This document shows, piece after piece, positions 15,698-25,644 of a DNA stretch of 43,901 bases. Location of the stretch: positions 1 to 43,901 of IMG/VR virus record IMGVR_UViG_3300033153_008103; one strand, given 5' to 3'. Both the position numbers and the translations under genes were made by a program. Positions within the stretch are counted from its first letter, which is position 1. Every line of letters begins with the position of its first letter. The DNA is from a virus. The notes beneath the pieces were generated by a model. That model saw nothing but the letters and a program-made list of their open reading frames with translations, did no database searches and was not told where the DNA came from.

Positions 15698-15924
15698 TTG
15701 ATATTTCAAAAGGAATACTTCCCATTCAAGAAGCATGGATTACTTATAACTATATAGAGGATGAAAAAGAGAAAATACAAAATATAGAAGATATTGTAAA
15801 AGAGATTGGTTGGAGATTAAGACCCGAAATTGCATGTAAAATTGAAGAACAATCTAAAAAAAGAAAAAAAACTAAAAATGAACATATTAAATTAATTGAG
15901 CAATTGTTTAAAAGGAATATTTAA
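15248..15924 (+). CDS. Tail assembly chaperone, -1 frameshift form (gpGT-like)
   Basis: Ribosomes that slip back one base on T-TTT-TTG (15610-15616) would join the first 123 codons to the -1 frame, which is open from 15565 to TAA at 15922-15924. The result is a fusion of about 225 residues. The second part has no good start of its own (ATG 15622 lacks a ribosome binding site) and is helical with a basic end. In lambda-like phages the G-to-GT shift gives a small fixed amount of the long form, needed for tail assembly. The same design is inferred here. Confidence 0.7.
15610..15616 (+). promoter_or_regulatory. Programmed -1 frameshift site TTTTTTG
   Basis: In the frame of the short chaperone this reads CAT-TTT-TTG, so the heptamer is X-XXY-YYZ with both codons able to re-pair in the -1 frame. 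It lies between the last stop of the -1 frame (TGA 15562-15564) and the stop of the 0 frame (15695-15697), the only place where a shift can join them. No strong downstream hairpin is obvious. Confidence 0.7.
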
Positions 15925-17879
15925 TGCCAATAGAGAATCCATTAGAGAAATTAGTTGAAAAATTATCCTTGATTAAAGAAGAAGAAGGCACATATTCACA
16001 AGAGTATTTAAAAAATAAAAAAGAATTATTGCGTAAATTGAGAAATTTATACGGGCTAGAAATAGAAGAAGGCCAAGAATTTATTCGGAACTATTCAAAA
16101 ATTGTCAGAGAAAGTAAAAAAATAATAAATGAAGAAAAAAAAATAAACAAAAGTAAATATGAAATTGAACAAGAATATTATAAAAAACTGTTATCCGATG
16201 CAAAAAAATTTTCAAAAAAAATACCCGGAATAGCAGATAATAAAATAATAGAAAATAAAATAAAATCTTTATCATCTAAAATAAAATTCGATAAAATTCA
16301 AACTGGATTACAAAATATTTCTAAAATAGCAGGAAAATCCAAACTAGGAAGTTTTGCTAATGCTTTATCTGGATCAATGAATAAAGTAAGCGCCATGCAG
16401 AAAGGCGTTACCAAACTTGGTCTTAAATTTGGGATGTCCGGCAAAGCGGCTGCGGCTGCTGGTGGACCTATCGGAATAATTGTTTTTGTTTTATTAGAAA
16501 TTGGAAAAGCGGCATGGAAAGTTTATAAGGATATGGCGAAATTAAGGCGAGAAATGGGAGAAATGTCTGCTTCTGTAGGAGATGCTGCTTATGGTTTTGG
16601 TAATGCTTCATTATCTTATAAAATTGCATCCAAAGTAATTACTCAAACAGGGGAGGGTGCAGAAGAAGTTAAAAAAACAATGGCAATGTTAACTAGTGGC
16701 GGATTTCTTTTGCTTAAAGGTAGTATAAAAGATGTTCGCAAAACTGTAGGGGATTTAGTAGGAAATATGCTTAAAGTTAGAATGGGATTTCGATTGTCTA
16801 ATGATACAATATCACAAAGTATAAAATTATTTAATCAAGAATATAAAATTAAAAGAAAAGCGGATGTTCCAGGTGCTCTAGCTAAATTAACTAGTGGATA
16901 TTCAAAATTGAAAATGACAAGAGATCAATATGCCAAAACCTTATTGAATGAATCAAAACAATATTGGGAATTAGGTATTAATGTTTATTCTTTTTCAAAT
17001 CAATTAAAAAGAGCATCTAATTTAGGATTTGGGGCTGCACGTTCAATAAGATATGTAAATGATATGATGCTTAATATTAGAAAATCAGCTATTGGCAGTA
17101 GAGCCTATTTGGCTGAACAGTTGGGTATTGCAAAAGGAAGTCCTATCGCAGGAGCCTTTATGTTAAAATATGCTCCCAAAAAAATGTTGGGATTAGAAGG
17201 TGAAAAAACATTGGGAGAACGTGCTGTTGAATTATCATTAAAAAAAGTTGTAGGAATGTCTAAAGAGCAATTTCAGAGATTATCCCAAGTGGAAAAATAT
17301 AAATATGCAGGGCAGGTGGCTATGTTTGCTCAAAAGACATATAATCTTTCAGAAACGACTATTATGGAATCTTTCAAAAAATTTGGTTTAGAGCTGAGAA
17401 AAGAAGTTCTTCCTAAGGATATTGGAAAGAAACAATTAGAAACTGCACAGAAACAGGCTGATACATTATATGAAATGTTATCAATTGATAAAAAAGTAGG
17501 TAATTGGATTAGTAAAGTGGGATATAATCTTAAATCAATATTTGTAGATGTGATGGAAAAAATAACTGGAAGCGAAGGTCGCCGTCCTAAAAAACATTCT
17601 GGGGGAATGATAGAATTTCCCAAATATCATAATGGACTAGGACCAGATGAAACAGCAATAATAGCTAAAGTAGGAGAAGGAGTATTAAGCAAAGAAGTTG
17701 GGGTTCCAACGGCAGGTGGTCCAGATGCAGTAAGACAGATGAATATGGGAATACCACCAACAGGTGGGGGAAGAGGACAATTAGATATAAATGTAAACAT
17801 AGAAATATTAAAACCTTATATAGAAGAAGCAATTAACCGAGCTTTATTAGAAAATTCACAAGTAGTGATGTTTGGGTAA
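15924..17879 (+). CDS. Tape measure protein
   Basis: The protein has 651 residues, overlapping the chaperone stop by one base (TAATG). The N-terminal about 100 residues are charged coiled coil. A Gly/Ala-rich hydrophobic segment near 175-195 (AAAAAGGPIGIIVFVLLEIG) is the usual membrane-active stretch of tape measures. Near the C-terminus GGMIEFPKYHNGLGPDETAIIAKVGEGVLS (about 570-600) is the familiar tape-measure tail. It sets tail length. At 651 residues the tail should be short to medium. Confidence 0.85.
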   Translation: MPIENPLEKLVEKLSLIKEEEGTYSQEYLKNKKELLRKLRNLYGLEIEEGQEFIRNYSKIVRESKKIINEEKKINKSKYEIEQEYYKKLLSDAKKFSKKIPGIADNKIIENKIKSLSSKIKFDKIQTGLQNISKIAGKSKLGSFANALSGSMNKVSAMQKGVTKLGLKFGMSGKAAAAAGGPIGIIVFVLLEIGKAAWKVYKDMAKLRREMGEMSASVGDAAYGFGNASLSYKIASKVITQTGEGAEEVKKTMAMLTSGGFLLLKGSIKDVRKTVGDLVGNMLKVRMGFRLSNDTISQSIKLFNQEYKIKRKADVPGALAKLTSGYSKLKMTRDQYAKTLLNESKQYWELGINVYSFSNQLKRASNLGFGAARSIRYVNDMMLNIRKSAIGSRAYLAEQLGIAKGSPIAGAFMLKYAPKKMLGLEGEKTLGERAVELSLKKVVGMSKEQFQRLSQVEKYKYAGQVAMFAQKTYNLSETTIMESFKKFGLELRKEVLPKDIGKKQLETAQKQADTLYEMLSIDKKVGNWISKVGYNLKSIFVDVMEKITGSEGRRPKKHSGGMIEFPKYHNGLGPDETAIIAKVGEGVLSKEVGVPTAGGPDAVRQMNMGIPPTGGGRGQLDINVNIEILKPYIEEAINRALLENSQVVMFG

Positions 17880-17882
17880 ATT

Positions 17883-18734
17883 ATGGCTACATTTGCAATA
17901 GATAAAAAAATAAATGAAAGATTTCCTGAAACACTTATTAGACAAGGAATATTTTCATCTTTTCAATATCAAGCACCTCAAGTTCCTGAAAATAAAAAAT
18001 CTCGAATGATATTTACAGATTTAGTATCTTTTAATGAATCAGAAACTTATCCAGATGTTGAATTATATTTAGATCCTAAAACTATTCAGGTTTCTAAACC
18101 AGTTATTCAGCGTCAACAATTAACAAAAGGTGGGTTTGTAATTCAATTTTGGGGACATCAATTAACAAAAATATCGGTAAATGCTGCTACTGGTAATTTT
18201 CAGCCCCTTTATGGAACTCAATTTGTGCTACCGTCTTTTGCGACTGCAAAAGCTACTGAATCTTGGTTTAATCAAGTTAAAGAAAGATGGATGAAGGGTG
18301 GAGGTCCACTTAAAATTTTTTCAAAATTTAAAGAATGGGCTTTTCAAAACAGATTTAATCTTGATAAACCTTATGAAGGCAGACCGATAATAAAATTAAT
18401 ATGGGAAGATTATGTTTATAAAGGATTTTTTAGCAATTTTAATTATAATTTAGATTCTTCTATCCCATTTAATATTAATTTTACTTTTGAATTTATTATT
18501 TTAAAAAGAGAAGATTGGCGATATAAAGATACAGGCGGAACTATACCAACCCATAAATTAATAGGTGATCCTATAAATACAATTTCAAATAAAGTGAAGC
18601 AAGAAACTGCCGTTGTAGTAAGTTATGGTAAAAAACAGTTAAAGAAATTAGGCGATAAATCAAAAACAATAAACAAAATATTAGAAAATTCAGGAATATT
18701 AGAAGATGTTCCTGATAAAATAACATTATGGTAG
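17883..18734 (+). CDS. Tail/baseplate protein between tape measure and hub
   Basis: The protein has 283 residues, starting 3 bases after the tape measure gene with no obvious ribosome binding site, so translation is probably coupled. Motif-like parts are LYLDPKTIQVSKPVIQRQQLTKGGFVIQFWGHQ (about 60-95) and a beta segment KLIWEDYVYKGFFSNFNY (near 175). This pair is common in myovirus proteins encoded just after the tape measure, which link the tape measure to the hub. Exact role unknown. Confidence 0.6.
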   Translation: MATFAIDKKINERFPETLIRQGIFSSFQYQAPQVPENKKSRMIFTDLVSFNESETYPDVELYLDPKTIQVSKPVIQRQQLTKGGFVIQFWGHQLTKISVNAATGNFQPLYGTQFVLPSFATAKATESWFNQVKERWMKGGGPLKIFSKFKEWAFQNRFNLDKPYEGRPIIKLIWEDYVYKGFFSNFNYNLDSSIPFNINFTFEFIILKREDWRYKDTGGTIPTHKLIGDPINTISNKVKQETAVVVSYGKKQLKKLGDKSKTINKILENSGILEDVPDKITLW

Positions 18735-18743
18735 TTTATAACT

Positions 18744-21404
18744 ATGGCTCAAATTTCACATCTCAAATATGATTGTCGAGTTTTTTTATGCAAATATAAT
18801 AGACAACCTGTCAAATTTAAAATTTATGAAGATGTTTATTATGAAATAATAAAAGGACTTAAATCTGTTAATGTAACATTAAGCAGAACAGGAATGGGAA
18901 CTGCTAATGTGGTTATTTTCTTACCTCTCAATAATCAATCAAATCATAAAGAATATAATAGTAATAATATATTATTAAAATATGATAGAGGTAAAAAAGA
19001 AGAAAAGGTCAAAACTGTTACTAGGGATGATTTTCTTAAATATAGAGAAAGATTAATCAAGTTATATCCCAGTAAAAAAGTTAATGAAATTATTGATAGA
19101 ACATTTAGATTTGAAATTAATGGTAAGAAAGTATCATCTCCCACAGGATATGAAGAATTTTTAAAAATACAAGTTGTAACAGAAACCGGTGGAGATTGGG
19201 GCGTCTTAACCGACAGTACGACAAAAATGAATCCGTCGTCTAAAAGAGAAGATATTTTTAAAGATAAACAAGGAAACCCTTTTATTTTTAAATATGAACC
19301 TATTTTGAATGATGATTTTACAGAATGTGTTTTTCAACCTATGGATAAAATAAAAATCTATATGTCCAATAGGTTCCAAGGAGACACAATCAATGATGAA
19401 AATATTGATAAAATAGAAATAGAAAAATATTCTCAAGTTTTTGAAGGATTAATCAATAATGTTAATATTAATTATAATAATGGAACCATTTCTATTACAA
19501 TATCTGCCAAAGATATAACAAGATGGCTCGAAATTTCTCAATTTAATCTTAATCCCGCAATAGCAAGTAATAAATTACCTGCTATTTTTGAAAATATGGG
19601 TGTTAAAGTTTATGCAACGGCTTTTGCTGAATTCAGTTTGAATGAAATTGTTGAAATGTTAATCGTGGGTTCAGAAGATAAATGGGCAGAAATTACAAGA
19701 CAAGAATATCTCAATGCTGTTTCTGCTGCAAAAAAAGAAGGAACATATAGTAGTGTTAAGGATAATTTTAGAACAGAAACATTGGAACAACAAAGAGTAG
19801 TAAATAATGAAGAAACATATAAAGCAGTTCGTTCTCGAACAATCAGTAATTTAAGTAAAAAAATAACAATAGATAATGACTTATTAACAAAATATAAAAT
19901 AAAAAGTAAACAAAGTATGACTCTTCGGGACGTGGATAGAATTATATCCAAAGAAAAATTAGAAAATGGTGAAAAATTATCAAAATATCGAAATCAAATT
20001 ATTTTATCTGAAGATAAAATTAAAGAATTAGAAGTACAAGAGACAAAAGATGTAACAAAATATTATAAAAGAATTCCAGGGCTAAAGGGCGCTGGAAATT
20101 TTAGTCTTCAAAAAAAAGACGAAGGGATTGCCCCAGGAGAATCAGCAGGACTTGATACTATCAGACTTGAAACTGATTTTTCACGAGATAAATTATGGAT
20201 TGATCCTACTATTCCCAAATTTATTCCTTATCGTTCTATATTTAATCAGTTTCAATTATTTAATCATGATAGACGACCAAGATTAGATATAATTAAAGAA
20301 ATTACAGCAATTAATGAATTAGAATTTTACATGGATTCAACTGGAATTTTAGTTTGTAAAGTTCCAGATTATAATTTGAATCCTGGTACAGAACTTTTCA
20401 AATATTCACAGGAAACTTCCTCCAGTTCAAAACCATCTTTATCTTATTCTCGTTCATCCCCTGAATTAGAATTTAAAATGTCAGATGATACATTTTTAAT
20501 AAAGCCACAAGAAATCATATCTTATAATAAAACTTTGTCTGATGATATAATAAAAACATATTGTATTTTAACTGGAGAATACAGATATGAAATAAATGAA
20601 GTAGCATTGGTTAATACTGATATAGCTTTTGATCCATCATTAGCTAAAAGATTTGGTGTTAGAATTATACAAAAAAAAGTTCCACTGATTACTGGTTCTG
20701 ATAAAAAAGAAGTTCGTGAACTTTTGGCAAAATCATGGTTGAATAGAATTAATTCTAAATGGAAAACTATTAATGTAAGTATTCCACTTCGTCCTGAAAT
20801 TCAATTAGCAAAAACTGTTGCATTTTTATCTGATAAAATAAAAATAAATACTCGCACCAATTCTGATATTGTTGAATATCTCAATGAAATAGAAAGTCAA
20901 ATAAAGTCTACCAGTCAAGATTCTGATAAAGATAAAATAAATAATAATAAAGAAATATTGGATTCAATAGAAGTAGGTTATGTTTCTGGAATAACCCATT
21001 CTTGGTCAGTAGGAAATCTCTGTACTACACGATTAACATTAACACATGTAAGGAGATGGAGACAGACTTTTGGAACATTGGCATATAAGAGATCAAATTT
21101 TAGCCCCTCTGTTTTTAAAGAAAAATCGGTTACTTTGAATTACAGAGCATTAGAAAGTAAAATTATAGATAAGAAAAATTTAAGAAAACAAGCATATATT
21201 AAACATCAAAAATGGCTTGCGAAAAAAGGATATTATAAAGGCACTGCTAATGGTGAAGTGACAAATTCTGACAGAGCAGCAGTTAATGATTTTCTGAAAA
21301 AACACAATGAAGATTTTCCTGATAAACAAATCAGAGCAGTTAGAAGTGACGAAAATCCTTATGAAAGAACAGACATATTAGAGGCCTTTATTTGGAGCAA
21401 ATAA
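18744..21404 (+). CDS. Large baseplate hub-type protein with a possible peptidoglycan-binding end
   Basis: The protein has 886 residues. The N-terminal beta region contains GLKSVNVTLSRTGMGTANVVIFLPLN. The middle has FEGLINNVNINYNNGTISITISAKDITRWLEIS, a pattern of hub proteins (gpD-like). It also has long Lys/Glu-rich helical segments. The last about 70 residues (HQKWLAKKGYYKGTANGEVTNSDRAAVNDFLKKHN) resemble a peptidoglycan-binding-1 repeat (WL...GYY.G...G..T...A...F). Position before the spike gene supports a hub role. Confidence 0.6.
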   Translation: MAQISHLKYDCRVFLCKYNRQPVKFKIYEDVYYEIIKGLKSVNVTLSRTGMGTANVVIFLPLNNQSNHKEYNSNNILLKYDRGKKEEKVKTVTRDDFLKYRERLIKLYPSKKVNEIIDRTFRFEINGKKVSSPTGYEEFLKIQVVTETGGDWGVLTDSTTKMNPSSKREDIFKDKQGNPFIFKYEPILNDDFTECVFQPMDKIKIYMSNRFQGDTINDENIDKIEIEKYSQVFEGLINNVNINYNNGTISITISAKDITRWLEISQFNLNPAIASNKLPAIFENMGVKVYATAFAEFSLNEIVEMLIVGSEDKWAEITRQEYLNAVSAAKKEGTYSSVKDNFRTETLEQQRVVNNEETYKAVRSRTISNLSKKITIDNDLLTKYKIKSKQSMTLRDVDRIISKEKLENGEKLSKYRNQIILSEDKIKELEVQETKDVTKYYKRIPGLKGAGNFSLQKKDEGIAPGESAGLDTIRLETDFSRDKLWIDPTIPKFIPYRSIFNQFQLFNHDRRPRLDIIKEITAINELEFYMDSTGILVCKVPDYNLNPGTELFKYSQETSSSSKPSLSYSRSSPELEFKMSDDTFLIKPQEIISYNKTLSDDIIKTYCILTGEYRYEINEVALVNTDIAFDPSLAKRFGVRIIQKKVPLITGSDKKEVRELLAKSWLNRINSKWKTINVSIPLRPEIQLAKTVAFLSDKIKINTRTNSDIVEYLNEIESQIKSTSQDSDKDKINNNKEILDSIEVGYVSGITHSWSVGNLCTTRLTLTHVRRWRQTFGTLAYKRSNFSPSVFKEKSVTLNYRALESKIIDKKNLRKQAYIKHQKWLAKKGYYKGTANGEVTNSDRAAVNDFLKKHNEDFPDKQIRAVRSDENPYERTDILEAFIWSK

Positions 21405-21406
21405 GA

Positions 21407-21808
21407 ATGGATTTAAAATTAGCAACAGAAACAATTCAATCTAATTTAGAAGAAATAGATAGATTAGAAATTGAATTGAAAGATGTATCATTAGAAATTC
21501 CGCAATTAGACAAATTTGATGATGATACTATTAAATTATATTTGATAGAACAAGAAATTTACCCCGACAATGAAGATTTTGAATATTATAAAACACAAAT
21601 TTTAACAAATTATCAAAAACGACAAGAATTATTAAATAATATAGAGTATTACAAAACATTAAACTTATCTTTACATAAATTGATTTTATTTTATGAGTCT
21701 GAATTAAGAGACACCACAGAAAATGAATTAAATGAATTATTAAAAAATTCAGGCATTCAAGAAAATATTCAAAGATCAATTGATTTTATAAATTCTAATA
21801 TATTATGA
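21407..21808 (+). CDS. Coiled-coil protein of the baseplate region
   Basis: The protein has 133 residues. I chose ATG 21407 because GGAG (21394-21397) is at the right distance. A TTG at 21392 is also in frame but has no site. The sequence is almost entirely charged helix (for example EEIDRLEIELKDVSLEIPQL). Its TGA overlaps the next start. No family recognised. It may be a baseplate chaperone or linker. Confidence 0.55.
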   Translation: MDLKLATETIQSNLEEIDRLEIELKDVSLEIPQLDKFDDDTIKLYLIEQEIYPDNEDFEYYKTQILTNYQKRQELLNNIEYYKTLNLSLHKLILFYESELRDTTENELNELLKNSGIQENIQRSIDFINSNIL

Positions 21809-22617
21809 ATGATATTAGTTTACAAGATGTAATGGCAAAATTTTTTGACTTGGAAGAAGGACATATTGTAGATGTAGATTTAGATAAAGAAATAGCATCT
21901 GTCAAAGTTAATGGTATCACCGTAGATAATTGTGCTTTTTATTTTCCTAATGCTCATAGTAATTTAAAAAAGAGCATAGCATGGGGATTATTCGATTATC
22001 CATCTATAGGAGATATAGTTTTAATTTTTAAATATAAAAATCAACCATATATTATTAAAAATTTAAGTGGATATAAGAATATTCAATCAATTTATAAAGA
22101 AGGAAAATTACAGATAAATAGAATATCTGATGAAGAAGATGAAGATACATCATTAGAAGAAGAATTAAGAAAGGGCGAATTATTTTTGAGAAGTCTTGGA
22201 ATGGGAGATATATTTCTTGACAAATTAGGAAATATTATTGTAGATACTCATAAAGAAATTATATTTAGGATTGGTGATAGAGATAATGGATATAAAATAT
22301 CAGAACCCGAAATAATATTAAGAGTAGGAAGAATCAAAGATGATAATGGTGAAGAAAAAAAAGATAATGAAGATAAAAAAATAAAAGTAGAATTACAATT
22401 AAATAATGAAACTAAACTTATATTAAATGAAGATGGTGTTTGGAAATTGGGGTCGGAATCCGCAGACCAAAGTTATATTTTAGGAGATTTATTTAAACAA
22501 TATTTTGATACGCATACTCACATGGGAAATATGGGTGTTCCCACTGGACCACCTACAAGCACTATTCCCGGTGAAATGCCAGCAAATACATTAAGCAAAA
22601 AGATAAAAGGAGCATAA
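21805..22617 (+). CDS. Baseplate spike protein (gpV/gp5-like)
   Basis: The protein has 270 residues, starting at an ATGA overlap. The N-terminal part (about 1-90) has the OB-fold pattern of gpV/gp45 spikes (GHIVDVDLDKEIASVKVNG; SIGDIVLIFKYKNQPYII). The middle is beta-rich with short repeats, as in the spike helix. The C-terminal segment (about 240-262) contains HTHMGNMGVPTGPPTSTIPG, the familiar H.H.....PTGPP end of phage spikes, probably metal-binding at the tip. It pierces the outer envelope on contraction. Confidence 0.8.
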   Translation: MNDISLQDVMAKFFDLEEGHIVDVDLDKEIASVKVNGITVDNCAFYFPNAHSNLKKSIAWGLFDYPSIGDIVLIFKYKNQPYIIKNLSGYKNIQSIYKEGKLQINRISDEEDEDTSLEEELRKGELFLRSLGMGDIFLDKLGNIIVDTHKEIIFRIGDRDNGYKISEPEIILRVGRIKDDNGEEKKDNEDKKIKVELQLNNETKLILNEDGVWKLGSESADQSYILGDLFKQYFDTHTHMGNMGVPTGPPTSTIPGEMPANTLSKKIKGA

Positions 22618-22619
22618 TA

Positions 22620-22880
22620 ATGGCATTAGATAAAACTACATTAGCAAATAATTTAATAGACAAATTAAAACAAAATATGGGTGCAGTTGAAAAGGATAAA
22701 GATGGCAATGATACTTATTTAGTAACTTTTTGTAATTTACTTGCTAAAGAAATTATAAATCATATTAAAAATAATTCAGAAGTAACTTATCAATCAGGAA
22801 CATTACAGATTCAGATAGGTTCCACTCCATATCCTGTAACACAAGTTCCAGGAACATCTAATATTGGAAAAGTAAAATGA
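22620..22880 (+). CDS. Small baseplate-region protein
   Basis: The protein has 86 residues behind AAAAGGAG and sits between the spike and gp25 genes. It has a helical N-terminus (DKLKQNMGAVEKD) and a short beta end. In many myovirus and prophage baseplate operons a small protein of this size is found at this position. Function unknown. It overlaps the next gene by 4 bases. Confidence 0.55.
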   Translation: MALDKTTLANNLIDKLKQNMGAVEKDKDGNDTYLVTFCNLLAKEIINHIKNNSEVTYQSGTLQIQIGSTPYPVTQVPGTSNIGKVK

Positions 22881-23290
22881 AAGATATTAAATTAAAAGAC
22901 GGTGATATTGATGTTACAAACGGAAAAATTCAACTTGTAGAAAAAACAGATAAATTAAAACAGCAATTAGGAAAAATATTATTAACAAATATTGGAAATT
23001 ATTTACATGAAAATTATGGCTCCCGTATTTCAGAAATGTTGGGAAAGCCTTACATCGGAAATATTGAAGCACAAATAAAATCTGAAATTAGAAATGCTTT
23101 AAATTATTTTATTGATCTTCAACAAAAAGGAATTTTATTTAATATGTATGAAATGGAAGAAATTCTTTATAAAGTTGCATATATTAATGTAAATTTATTA
23201 TCAGGAGATAAAAGAGGTGTTGTAGTTGATATTGGAGTTATAGATGGGACATTACAGAATGTATCAATAGAACAAATCTTTTTAGTATAG
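22877..23290 (+). CDS. Baseplate wedge protein, gpW/gp25 family
   Basis: The protein has 137 residues, starting at an ATGA overlap. It follows the gp25 layout: an N-terminal strand, QQLGKILLTNIGNYLHENYGSRISEMLG (near 30-57, with the conserved G.....YGS motif), a middle helix and a C-terminal strand. It interacts with the gpJ-like protein encoded next (family knowledge). Confidence 0.85.
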   Translation: MKDIKLKDGDIDVTNGKIQLVEKTDKLKQQLGKILLTNIGNYLHENYGSRISEMLGKPYIGNIEAQIKSEIRNALNYFIDLQQKGILFNMYEMEEILYKVAYINVNLLSGDKRGVVVDIGVIDGTLQNVSIEQIFLV

Positions 23291-23299
23291 GAGACTAAA

Positions 23300-24709
23300 A
23301 TGGCTAAAACATATAGTGAAATATTAGCAAGTTTGAAAACGAATTTAGGAAAAATAAGAAGTGAGATAGAATCAACTGAAGGAACTGTGATTTCTGATAT
23401 TTTTGAAACTATTTCAGATGAAATAGAAAATGTTTATGTTGACATTGCCCATGTTGAAATTCTTAATTCTTTTATAAATTGGGACAAAATGACAAATGAA
23501 GAACTTGATGATCTTGCATATAATTATGGATTAACAAGAAAACCAGCATTAAAATCATCAGGGACTGTTTTTTTTAGAACTTCTACTCAACCCACACAAA
23601 ATATTTTTATACCTTCTGGAACAACTGTTACAACAGAATTAGATGAAAAATTAAATAAAATATTATTCAATACCACTGAAGAAAAAACATTAACGGTTGC
23701 CAATATAGATGATTTTTATAATTCGGATACTGGTTATTGGGAGATAGAAGTTCCTGTTCAATGTACTCAAGAAGGCGAAATAGGAAATGTCGGGGTGGGA
23801 AATATAAAAATAATTGAAGGTTCAATTACAGGCATAGATGATGTTTACAATTATTCTGCATTTACCAATGGGAAAGAGGAAGAATCTAATGAGGATTTTG
23901 CGGCACGAGGATTATTAGCACTACAAGGTGTTTCTGTAGGAACAGAAGCAGGTTATATTTCCAAAATTTTAGAAAATATTTATGTTTATGATGCACTTGT
24001 AGTCGGTCCTGGCGATGAACTTATGGTTAGAGATGATGGTCTTGGTGGAAAAATAGATATTTACGTTAAAATAGATAAAAATTCAACTGATGTATATACA
24101 CAAATCACAGAAACTTTTACCTATAATGGTGAAACTGAAAAAATATTATCAAATGTTCCTGTAAAACAAATTACTTCGGTGGAAGGTAGTATTTCTGGAG
24201 TTTTATCGGAAAATACTGATTGGAAATTTGTAGAGGATACAGGAGAATTTAAAGGTTCTATTGATGCAGTAGATAAAATTGAATTTTTGACATCGTTGGA
24301 TATTGGTGAAGAAATAACTATAACGTATGATTATTTTGATATAGTTCAGACATTAGTGACTCTTGTTGAAGATGTCAGACCTATTACTGCCGATGTAATG
24401 GTAAAATTGGCTTCAGAAGTTCCAATTGATGTAACTGCACGAATTACAGCCGATAGCACAATAACTGATAAATCACAATTAGAGAACGATATACAAACAG
24501 AATTAGAATCATTCTTGACGTTCAAAGATTTAGATGGAAAAATTGAACAATCAGATATTATTCAACTAATACATAATATTGATGGTGTTGATAATGTCAT
24601 AGTACCTTTAGATAAATTAGCAAAACAAGGAGAAACTGGGGTGGGAGATATTGATTTTAAAGAAAATGAATATCCAGTACCAGGAAATATTAATATTACG
24701 GTGTCATAA
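23300..24709 (+). CDS. Baseplate J-like protein
   Basis: The protein has 469 residues behind AGGAGAC. It shows the gpJ/Mu gp47 pattern: N-terminal GTVISDIFETISDEIENVYVDI (about 28-49), DDLAYNYGLTRKPALKSSGTVFF (about 70-92), and later GLGGKIDIYV and the C-terminal FLTFKDLDGKIEQSDIIQLIHNIDGVDNV. Residues about 288-346 form an inserted module (VKQITSVEGS...NTDWKFV...GEEITITYDY) shared with other virion proteins here. It is a wedge component between gp25 and the fibre-bearing proteins. Confidence 0.85.
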   Translation: MAKTYSEILASLKTNLGKIRSEIESTEGTVISDIFETISDEIENVYVDIAHVEILNSFINWDKMTNEELDDLAYNYGLTRKPALKSSGTVFFRTSTQPTQNIFIPSGTTVTTELDEKLNKILFNTTEEKTLTVANIDDFYNSDTGYWEIEVPVQCTQEGEIGNVGVGNIKIIEGSITGIDDVYNYSAFTNGKEEESNEDFAARGLLALQGVSVGTEAGYISKILENIYVYDALVVGPGDELMVRDDGLGGKIDIYVKIDKNSTDVYTQITETFTYNGETEKILSNVPVKQITSVEGSISGVLSENTDWKFVEDTGEFKGSIDAVDKIEFLTSLDIGEEITITYDYFDIVQTLVTLVEDVRPITADVMVKLASEVPIDVTARITADSTITDKSQLENDIQTELESFLTFKDLDGKIEQSDIIQLIHNIDGVDNVIVPLDKLAKQGETGVGDIDFKENEYPVPGNINITVS

Positions 24710-25605
24710 TGGCTAATCCAGAACCAACAATTTGTCCATGCAGATGCGCTTGTGATTTTTTATCTAAACTTGATAAGAATATTTATGATATTGAAAATCC
24801 AGATACTTTTTTGGCCGCATTTTTTGATGTAGTCTGTATGGAATTTTGCGATATAAATGTTTCCGTACAAAAAGCAAAAAATGATTTTTATTTATGGAAA
24901 GATATAGACGAAGAAGCAGTAATAAAAGGAGAACCTTACGGTGTAGATTGTTTTAAATGTAAAACAGTTGTAGAAATATTAAGTATTGGAGATACCCCAG
25001 GTGCTTCTGATTACATTCAAGGAATAGATTTTGAAGTTGATGAATGTGGAGTTAAATGGCTTGAACCTTCTTCTTATTATACCCCCTATTATTATGGATA
25101 TTCACAAGGACAAACAGGTCCATTTACCGTTGAGGCAAAACAACCTGAGACTGGAAGCACGTATTACGTAAATTATAGATGTGGCGTGAGAAATGATAAA
25201 CTTTACGAAAATTTTGGAATATTAGTTGGATTAATAAAAAAGGATTATCAAACTTATGAAGATTATAGACATGCTATCAAATCTTTAATAATAGCATTTT
25301 TAAAAGGTCCGACAAAAGAATCATTAATAGAAGCATTATCTATTTTAATTTCCAAAGAAAATATAGAAATTATTGAAGGTTTTGATACGGGTTGGATTTT
25401 GGGAGAAAGTTATTTATATACTAAATCTGATTTTGATAATCCATTAATTGATACAACAGATGGAACGATTTTAAAGGCAGGACAAGATTTCATTTTTGAT
25501 ATTTTTGTTCATAATTCCTATCTGGTTCAAGATAAACAATTATTTTTAGAGATAGTTGATAAAATAAAACCCGCACATACTATTGCGACTACACATTTTT
25601 TGTAA
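24709..25605 (+). CDS. Baseplate/tail protein I-like
   Basis: The protein has 298 residues, overlapping the gpJ stop by one base. The N-terminus is Cys-rich (CPCRCACDFL, and further Cys at 43, 47, 81, 84, 113 and 157). Position after gpJ and a C-terminal IVDKIKPAHTIATTHF (typical of the gpI family: ...KPA.T......F) support the call. The shared beta module lies at about 87-158. A C-terminal helix bundle (about 165-225) is also seen. It would connect the wedge to fibres. Confidence 0.65.
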   Translation: MANPEPTICPCRCACDFLSKLDKNIYDIENPDTFLAAFFDVVCMEFCDINVSVQKAKNDFYLWKDIDEEAVIKGEPYGVDCFKCKTVVEILSIGDTPGASDYIQGIDFEVDECGVKWLEPSSYYTPYYYGYSQGQTGPFTVEAKQPETGSTYYVNYRCGVRNDKLYENFGILVGLIKKDYQTYEDYRHAIKSLIIAFLKGPTKESLIEALSILISKENIEIIEGFDTGWILGESYLYTKSDFDNPLIDTTDGTILKAGQDFIFDIFVHNSYLVQDKQLFLEIVDKIKPAHTIATTHFL

Positions 25606-25644
25606 AATAACGACAATATTTTTTAACATATAGGAGATAATTAA

